From: Scatosoma sp048465415
GTDB lineage: Bacteria > Bacillota > Clostridia > Christensenellales > Borkfalkiaceae
Direction: 5' to 3'
Assembly (NCBI GenBank): GCA_048465415.1
Contig: DBFWLO010000009.1
Coordinates: 124,001 to 188,000, forward strand
DNA: 64,000 nucleotides
Numbering within the stretch: position 1 is the stretch's first letter; each line of letters begins with the position of its first letter. A program made the translations under genes and the position numbers. The notes below the pieces were generated by a model that was not told the origin of the DNA, ran no database searches, and saw only the letters and a list, made by a program, of their open reading frames with translations. Below are positions 59,607-64,000 of this stretch, piece after piece.

Positions 59607-59612
59607 ATTATA
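59607..59612 (-). promoter_or_regulatory. Candidate -10 box directly upstream of alr
   Basis: Perfect TATAAT on the minus strand, with 5 nt to the GTG start codon. No clear -35 at 16-18 nt (GAACGC or neighbours), so promoter strength is uncertain. If used, transcription would begin at or next to the start codon. Confidence 0.4.
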
Positions 59613-59650
59613 TGCGCCAAATCTTTGCAGCGTTCGGAAAAGTGATATTT

Positions 59651-59693
59651 AAAAGAAATTTTTACGGAATAGGGACTCCATATTCCGTAAAAA
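59651..59693 (-). terminator. Terminator after the zinc-ribbon coiled-coil gene
   Basis: A perfect 13-bp stem: TTTTTACGGAATA (59659-59671) with TATTCCGTAAAAA (59681-59693), 9-nt loop, followed on the minus strand by UUUCUUUU. Separates the trmK-nif3 transcript from alr. Confidence 0.8.
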
Positions 59694-59707
59694 CTGTTTC
59701 CAACGAA

Positions 59708-60409
59708 TTATTCGCTGTAAATGATTCTCCGGCAGTTGTCGCATTCGATGACGGCGCCGCCCGTGAGTTTGCTCCTCGCCGCGAGGGGCGGCTCCATACC
59801 GCAGAACGGACAGCGGTTATCTTTGAGCCGTCCCACGACGGGAAAGATCCGCTCCTTGCGCTTGGTCTTATATCGTTCCATCGCTTCGGGCGCGATCCCC
59901 GACGACGCGGCCGCCAGTTCGCTCTCGATGGCCTTTCTCTCGTCCTCTTTGGAGGCCTTTACCGCGTTGTATTTCTCGTACGCGTCCTTGTATTGTTTCT
60001 GCATGGCGATGACTTGTTTTTTGAGCTTCTGATACTCCTCGTGCGTCGAATTGATCGCCGCCATCAAAGCGCCAAGCTCCGACTTGATCTTTTTCAGTTG
60101 ATCGGAGATAGAAAGGGCGTTCTTTTTATAAAACGCGATGTCCGCGCCCCCTTCCACGAGCTCGTCGAGATGCGCGAAATCCTTTAACGTGTCTTCCGTT
60201 TTGAGATATTTCTTCGTCAGCTCGACCGCCGCGTTTTTCAGCTGCGCGGCTTTCGCGTCGTACGAATCCAACTTGTCCGCCGCCGTCTCCAAAAATTTCT
60301 TCGCCTTGACGTATTCCTTACGCTCCTCGCAGCCCGCCAGCTCGCGTTCCAGCGCGTAAAGACGTTTGTCGATCTCCTGATAGTTTAAAATGGATTGTAA
60401 CTGTGACAT
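59708..60409 (-). CDS. Coiled-coil protein with C-terminal C4 zinc ribbon
   Basis: 233 residues. Residues 1-185 are largely alpha-helical coiled coil (LQSILNYQEIDKRLYALERE; KQVIAMQKQYKDAYEKYNAV). The C-terminus has two CxxC pairs, DNRCPFCGMEPP and IECDNCRRIIY, forming a zinc ribbon. This is the CT398/DUF-type family (zf-RING_7-like) found next to nif3 in many bacteria; cellular role unknown, nucleic-acid binding suspected. Start ATG with GGAGGAG upstream, 15 nt after the nif3 stop. Confidence 0.88.
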   Translation of the reverse strand: MSQLQSILNYQEIDKRLYALERELAGCEERKEYVKAKKFLETAADKLDSYDAKAAQLKNAAVELTKKYLKTEDTLKDFAHLDELVEGGADIAFYKKNALSISDQLKKIKSELGALMAAINSTHEEYQKLKKQVIAMQKQYKDAYEKYNAVKASKEDERKAIESELAAASSGIAPEAMERYKTKRKERIFPVVGRLKDNRCPFCGMEPPLAARSKLTGGAVIECDNCRRIIYSE

Positions 60410-60424
60410 GATATTCTCCTCCCG

Positions 60425-61246
60425 TCAGAGCAGGGCTGCGTCCGTGTGCATTACGCACGGCACGTCCACCCGCTCCCGGATTTTTTGACAATATATTTCA
60501 AAGCCGTAATTTTCCGACGCGTAATGCGTCGGCTGTATGACGGCAAGCCCCTTCTCAGCGGCAAGCGCGAGGATATGATGCTTGAAATCGGCGGAAATGA
60601 TCGCGTCCGCGCCGTGTTCCCACGCGAAACGCACCGCTTCTTCGTCCGCCCCCGCGCCGCAGAAACTCGCCGCGCGGCGCACCGGATTCCCGCTCTCCCC
60701 GTACACAGCCAGCCGGCACGCGGGCAGTATATTTTTCAACGCCTCGGCGAGAAAGCCGAGCGAAGTTTCCGGAACGTCGCAGACTCTGCCGTAACCGCCC
60801 GCGGAAAGGGGGTGCATAATCGCCGCGCCGCCGTCCCAATCTTCGGGCCTTCCTCCCGCCGCATAGATCACCGCTCCCATGAGACTTTCGTCGATACCGC
60901 CGGGCGCGGCGTCGAGATTGAGATGCATAGAGATCACGGACACGCCGTTCTTTATACATTCGACGAGCTTTTCGCCTAAGGGATCGAAGTCCCCCGACCG
61001 GATCGCGTCGATTTTCCCATAGATCGCGGGGTGGTGGGTGACGACGAGTTTCGCGCCTTTCTTTATCGCTTTCTCCACCGCCGCGCGGGATAAGTCGAGA
61101 GAAAAGAGTATTTTTTCGATCTTTTCGCCCGTATCGACGAGCACGCCGCTGTTGTCGTAAGCGCCGTAGAGAGCGCAATACTCGTCGCTGAGCGCTTTGG
61201 GCGCGAGTTTGTCGGCGATTTTATAAACTTCTTGCAGCGTCGCCAT
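60425..61246 (-). CDS. Nif3-like dinuclear metal centre hexameric protein
   Basis: 273 residues. NIF3 family with metal ligands in KKGAKLVVTHHPAIYGKID, VISMHLNLDAAPGGIDESL and the C-terminal VIQPTHYASENYG (His, Glu). Annotated in databases as GTP cyclohydrolase I type 2 homologue, though the true activity is disputed. The start overlaps the trmK end by 26 nt; the arrangement rpoD-trmK-nif3-zinc-ribbon is widely conserved in Bacillota. Metal-site residues appear intact. Confidence 0.93.
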   Translation of the reverse strand: MATLQEVYKIADKLAPKALSDEYCALYGAYDNSGVLVDTGEKIEKILFSLDLSRAAVEKAIKKGAKLVVTHHPAIYGKIDAIRSGDFDPLGEKLVECIKNGVSVISMHLNLDAAPGGIDESLMGAVIYAAGGRPEDWDGGAAIMHPLSAGGYGRVCDVPETSLGFLAEALKNILPACRLAVYGESGNPVRRAASFCGAGADEEAVRFAWEHGADAIISADFKHHILALAAEKGLAVIQPTHYASENYGFEIYCQKIRERVDVPCVMHTDAALL

Positions 61247-61913
61247 GAAGCGCCTCCTCCAATCTTTTTTTTCTGTTTTCGAGTTCTTCGCGGCTCTGCG
61301 CCTGCAAGGCGGGCTCTTTGAGATAGCGCCCGAGATTTTTCAGCTGTTTTTGCGTCCGTTCCAGAAAATCGGCCGGCCGCGCCGCGAGGTTTTCTTTGCC
61401 GAATTCATACTCCGCGTCCGTATAACGCTGGGGCGCTTCGTCTCGATTCAGCCTTCGGCCGCGGATCACGTCGTAAAATTTGCCGTCGCGGAAAGTGAAA
61501 TCCCGTTCGAGGTACGCCCCCGCGCCCACGAGATACCGCCGCACCTTCTCGGCGTCGTGCATGGGCTGCAAGACGAACGTCCGGGGGAGAAACCCGTACT
61601 TTTCGTCGGAGAGGATTTCCACGATCTCGCGGCCGCCCATGCCGGCGATGATCACTTCGTCCGTTTCGGGAGGTACGCCGTAAAATCCGTCGCCGAGCAC
61701 GGGAACCGCAAGCCCCTTTTCTATGTAAGCGGAAAGCAGCGCTTCCGCTTTGGCGAGACTCCCTTTACTCACGTCGGATAAGATCGCCTTTTTGCAAAGG
61801 GAGTTTTTCAGCATATATTCCGAGCAGTATCCGTGATCGCAGCCCACGTCCGCGAACACTTCCGCGGGGCTGAGAAGCGAGCACAAAATCTCGATGCGTT
61901 TGCCGTAAGCCAT
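61221..61913 (-). CDS. trmK: tRNA (adenine22-N1)-methyltransferase
   Basis: Makes m1A22 in tRNA. 230 residues: SAM site VFADVGCDHGYCSEYML, DVSKGSLAKAEALL, and catalytic-region VIIAGMGGREIVEIL with LQPMHDAEKVRRYL. C-terminal coiled coil (KKRLEEALHGD). Start ATG 61913 overlaps the rpoD stop by one base (TAATG), so the pair is translationally coupled. Gene order rpoD-trmK-nif3 is typical for Bacillota. Confidence 0.93.
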   Translation of the reverse strand: MAYGKRIEILCSLLSPAEVFADVGCDHGYCSEYMLKNSLCKKAILSDVSKGSLAKAEALLSAYIEKGLAVPVLGDGFYGVPPETDEVIIAGMGGREIVEILSDEKYGFLPRTFVLQPMHDAEKVRRYLVGAGAYLERDFTFRDGKFYDVIRGRRLNRDEAPQRYTDAEYEFGKENLAARPADFLERTQKQLKNLGRYLKEPALQAQSREELENRKKRLEEALHGDAARSL

Positions 61914-62965
61914 TATTCGAGAAAATCTTTGAGTTTTTTACTTCTCGACGGGTGGCGGAGTTTCCGAAGCGCCTTCGCTTCGATCTGGCGGATCCGCTCT
62001 CTCGTGACGTTGAATTCCTTGCCCACCTCTTCGAGGGTGCGAGGCTTGCCGTCGTCGATGCCGTAGCGCAGCCGCAGCACTTTTTCCTCGCGGGGAGTCA
62101 GCGTGTCCAAAACGCTCAAAAGCTGCTCTTTGAGCATCGTGAAGGCGACGGAATCGCTCGGCGTCGTCGCCTTGTCGTCCTCGATGAAATCGCCGAGGTG
62201 ACTGTCTTCCTCTTCGCCGATCGGCGTTTCCAAAGAGACGGGATCCTGCGCGATCTTCTGAATCTCGCAGACGCGCTCCTCCGATACGCCCATCTTTTCC
62301 GCGATCTCGCGGGGAGTGGGCTCGCGGCCGAGCTCCTGCAAGAGAATCCTCGAAACCCGCGTCAGTTTATTGATCGTCTCCACCATGTGCACGGGAATAC
62401 GGATCGTGCGCGCCTGGTCGGCGATGGCGCGCGTGATCGACTGCCGGATCCACCAGGTCGCGTAGGTCGAAAACTTGAACCCTTTTTGATAATCGAATTT
62501 TTCCACGGCTTTCATGAGCCCTAAATTGCCTTCCTGAATGAGATCGAGAAAGAGCATGCCCCGCCCCACGTACCGTTTGGCAATGGAAACGACGAGACGA
62601 AGATTCGCCTCCGAAAGCCGTTTCTTCGCCGCTTCGTCGCCGTCGAGCATGTGTTTCGCGAGCTCGATTTCCTCGTCGGCCGAAAGAAGGGGCACGCGGC
62701 CGATGTCTTTGAGGTACATCTTCACGGGATCGTCCAGTCCGATGTCCGAAAGCGCCTGTTCAAACAGTTCCCTGTCCCGTTCGTCTTCATCGACAATCTG
62801 AATTCCCGCTTCGCCGATAGACTTATAAACATAATCGATCTGGTTGGGGTTGGTGTCGTACTTCTCCATGATGTCGCAGAGCGCGTTGGTGGAAATACTT
62901 CCCTTCATCTTGTAATTGTTGATGATGCCGTTTAAAATTTCATTGAGTTTTTGCTCGGATATCAC
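61913..62965 (-). CDS. rpoD: RNA polymerase primary sigma factor (SigA)
   Basis: 350 residues, the short form typical of Bacillota. Region 1.1-like N-terminus, region 1.2 (DPVKMYLKDIGRVPLLSADE), region 2 (LDLIQEGNLGLMKAVEKFDY; STYATWWIRQSITRAI; for -10 recognition), region 3, and region 4 with TLEEVGKEFNVTRERIRQIE for the -35. Start is GTG 62965 with GGAGG at 9 nt. It follows dnaG by 60 nt, as in the dnaG-rpoD operon of Bacillota. The promoters seen in this window fit its expected recognition. Confidence 0.97.
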   Translation of the reverse strand: MISEQKLNEILNGIINNYKMKGSISTNALCDIMEKYDTNPNQIDYVYKSIGEAGIQIVDEDERDRELFEQALSDIGLDDPVKMYLKDIGRVPLLSADEEIELAKHMLDGDEAAKKRLSEANLRLVVSIAKRYVGRGMLFLDLIQEGNLGLMKAVEKFDYQKGFKFSTYATWWIRQSITRAIADQARTIRIPVHMVETINKLTRVSRILLQELGREPTPREIAEKMGVSEERVCEIQKIAQDPVSLETPIGEEEDSHLGDFIEDDKATTPSDSVAFTMLKEQLLSVLDTLTPREEKVLRLRYGIDDGKPRTLEEVGKEFNVTRERIRQIEAKALRKLRHPSRSKKLKDFLE

Positions 62966-63025
62966 TTGTTTTATCCTCCGTTTAATAACCGAAACAGTCG
63001 CCTGTTTTATCTGCGTATCTGTAAA

Positions 63026-64000
63026 TTATTTCAAAAGTTTTGTGTATTCGTCGATCCTGCGGGCGATCTCTTTGCGCTTCTCCGTATTCCGTTCCTCGGA
63101 AAAGAGCTTGGTATACATTCTTATTTTTTCAAACAGTCTCTCTTTTTCCATCGTCTTCACGCTGTCCGAGAAAAATCGCTCCGCGATCCCGCCGCTCAGC
63201 TTGTCCCCGTAATTGAGATCGAGGATCTCGTTAAATTCCGGACAATTCTCGTCCAAAATCTCGAAAAGCTCGCTCGGACGCACCCTTTGCGCGTTCTTTT
63301 CGCAGGTTATGATATATTCCGCTATGATTTTATGCACATTATCTTCAAATTCGATACCACTTAAATCGCAATTTTCCGCGTAAGGCGCCGAAAAAAGTTT
63401 CGCGGCCAGGATAAAGCGCGCGGCTTTCCTGTATTTGTCCGTACCCGCTTCCGAGGGCGGCGGCACCGCGATTTCCAGCTGCTTCTCTTCGGGCAGGTTC
63501 TGCAAGTCCCGTTCCAGCGACTGATAGGTGATGCCCGTCTTGTCGCGGAGCTTCTTTAAAAGTTCTTCCTTTTCGCTCTCGCTCTCCGCCGTGCGCACCA
63601 CTTTGAGCGCCTCGGTGAGAAAGACGCGCTTTTCCTCCGATTTTGTCAGATCGTACTTCCGTTCGAGCGAATGTATCTTATAATCGATGAGCGGCATCGC
63701 CGCGTCGAGACAGGCCTGGTACGCCTCCCTGCCCTGCTTCGCCACGTCGTCGGGATCCAGGCCTTCGGGCAGAGGCACCACCCGCACGCTGAGATTTTCG
63801 TCCTTCAAGATTTCCAGCCCTCTTAGATCCGCTTTCTGGCCGGCGAAATCCCCGTCGTAGCTGATGAGCACTTTTTCCGAATACCGCTTGACGAGCCGCG
63901 CCTGGTCTTTGGTGAGCGAGGTACCCATAGACGCGACGACGTTCATAAATCCCGCCTGATATAGAGAGATCGTATCCATATATCCTTCGACGACGATCAC
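63026..64000 (-). CDS. dnaG: DNA primase, C-terminal part (5' end off window)
   Basis: The open frame enters at the right edge, so the zinc-binding and the first part of the TOPRIM core are outside. About 325 residues are seen: TOPRIM motifs VVEGYMDTISLYQAGF, ASMGTSLTKDQARLV, LISYDGDFAGQKADLRGLEI and VVPLPEGLDPDDVAKQ, then the helicase-binding C-terminal domain (residues 175-324 of the fragment). Makes RNA primers for replication. The visible frame begins with a methionine codon by chance; it is not the true start. Upstream of rpoD in the same transcript. Confidence 0.96.
   Translation of the reverse strand: MIVVEGYMDTISLYQAGFMNVVASMGTSLTKDQARLVKRYSEKVLISYDGDFAGQKADLRGLEILKDENLSVRVVPLPEGLDPDDVAKQGREAYQACLDAAMPLIDYKIHSLERKYDLTKSEEKRVFLTEALKVVRTAESESEKEELLKKLRDKTGITYQSLERDLQNLPEEKQLEIAVPPPSEAGTDKYRKAARFILAAKLFSAPYAENCDLSGIEFEDNVHKIIAEYIITCEKNAQRVRPSELFEILDENCPEFNEILDLNYGDKLSGGIAERFFSDSVKTMEKERLFEKIRMYTKLFSEERNTEKRKEIARRIDEYTKLLK

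Noticed and set aside
1..64000. tRNA, rRNA, CRISPR arrays, insertion sequences, phage genes
   Set aside because: All intergenic gaps were scanned by eye; no cloverleaf, repeat array, transposase or integrase signature was found.

Overview
This 64 kb window is chromosomal DNA from a member of the Bacillota, most likely an anaerobic gut-type clostridium. Evidence for this: a PolC-type exonuclease module, an LtaS-like lipoteichoic acid synthase, a short primary sigma factor in a dnaG-rpoD cluster, diadenylate cyclase CdaA, NrnA, TrmK, YlbJ, a rimP-nusA-ylxR-ylxQ-infB-rbfA-nrnA operon, classical SigA-type promoters (TTGACA-17-TATAAT), strong AGGAGG ribosome binding sites and U-tailed intrinsic terminators. 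Placement near Christensenellales-like lineages is only a guess. Standard code is used (TGA is a stop). No rRNA, tRNA, CRISPR array, insertion sequence or prophage was recognised.

Layout. 1-4.2 kb: purine biosynthesis operon purE-purC-purF-purM on the minus strand (purM runs off the left edge), preceded by a promoter and a long leader with two terminator-like hairpins. 4.2-5.5 kb: an ECF-transporter S component and a small graveyard of gene remnants. 5.5-7.6 kb: PAS-SpoIIE phosphatase and a lipid kinase (minus), divergent from cca-rmuC (plus). 10.4-13.7 kb: an unrecognised small protein and a 953-residue membrane-anchored repeat protein. 13.8-14.9 kb: rpsF-ssb-rpsR. 15-21 kb: L-rhamnose catabolic operon rhaB-rhaA-rhaD-rhaM-fucO with a divergent DeoR-family regulator. 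21-25 kb: lipoprotein polysaccharide deacetylase, esterase, LTA synthase-like enzyme. 25.3-31 kb: aspartate kinase, a miniature CdaR-like peptide, cdaA, holA, comEC. 30.8-36.5 kb: a very large DUF4011-type SF1 helicase-nuclease. 36.7-43.6 kb: the translation/transcription factor operon. 43.7-47.1 kb: a cyclic-di-GMP protein with unusual domain order behind a structured leader. 47.1-52.9 kb: exonuclease, ispG, nrdR, a frameshifted GNAT gene, rarA, patatin. 53-54 kb: ylbJ. 54-64 kb: a long minus-strand run, pheA, aroF/G, coaD, rsmD, a membrane protein, 5-formyl-THF cyclo-ligase, alr, a zinc-ribbon coiled-coil protein, Nif3, trmK, rpoD and the C-terminal part of dnaG.

The rhamnose genes form a complete intracellular route from L-rhamnose to DHAP plus 1,2-propanediol, but no transporter is in the window. 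The most unusual items are the 35-residue CdaR-like peptide next to cdaA, the EAL-sensor-GGDEF protein with its possible pseudoknot leader, the repeat protein at 10.8-13.6 kb, the polymerase-less PolC-like exonuclease, and a divergent promoter pair sharing one palindromic -35 hexamer. All family assignments come from reading motifs; no database search was run.
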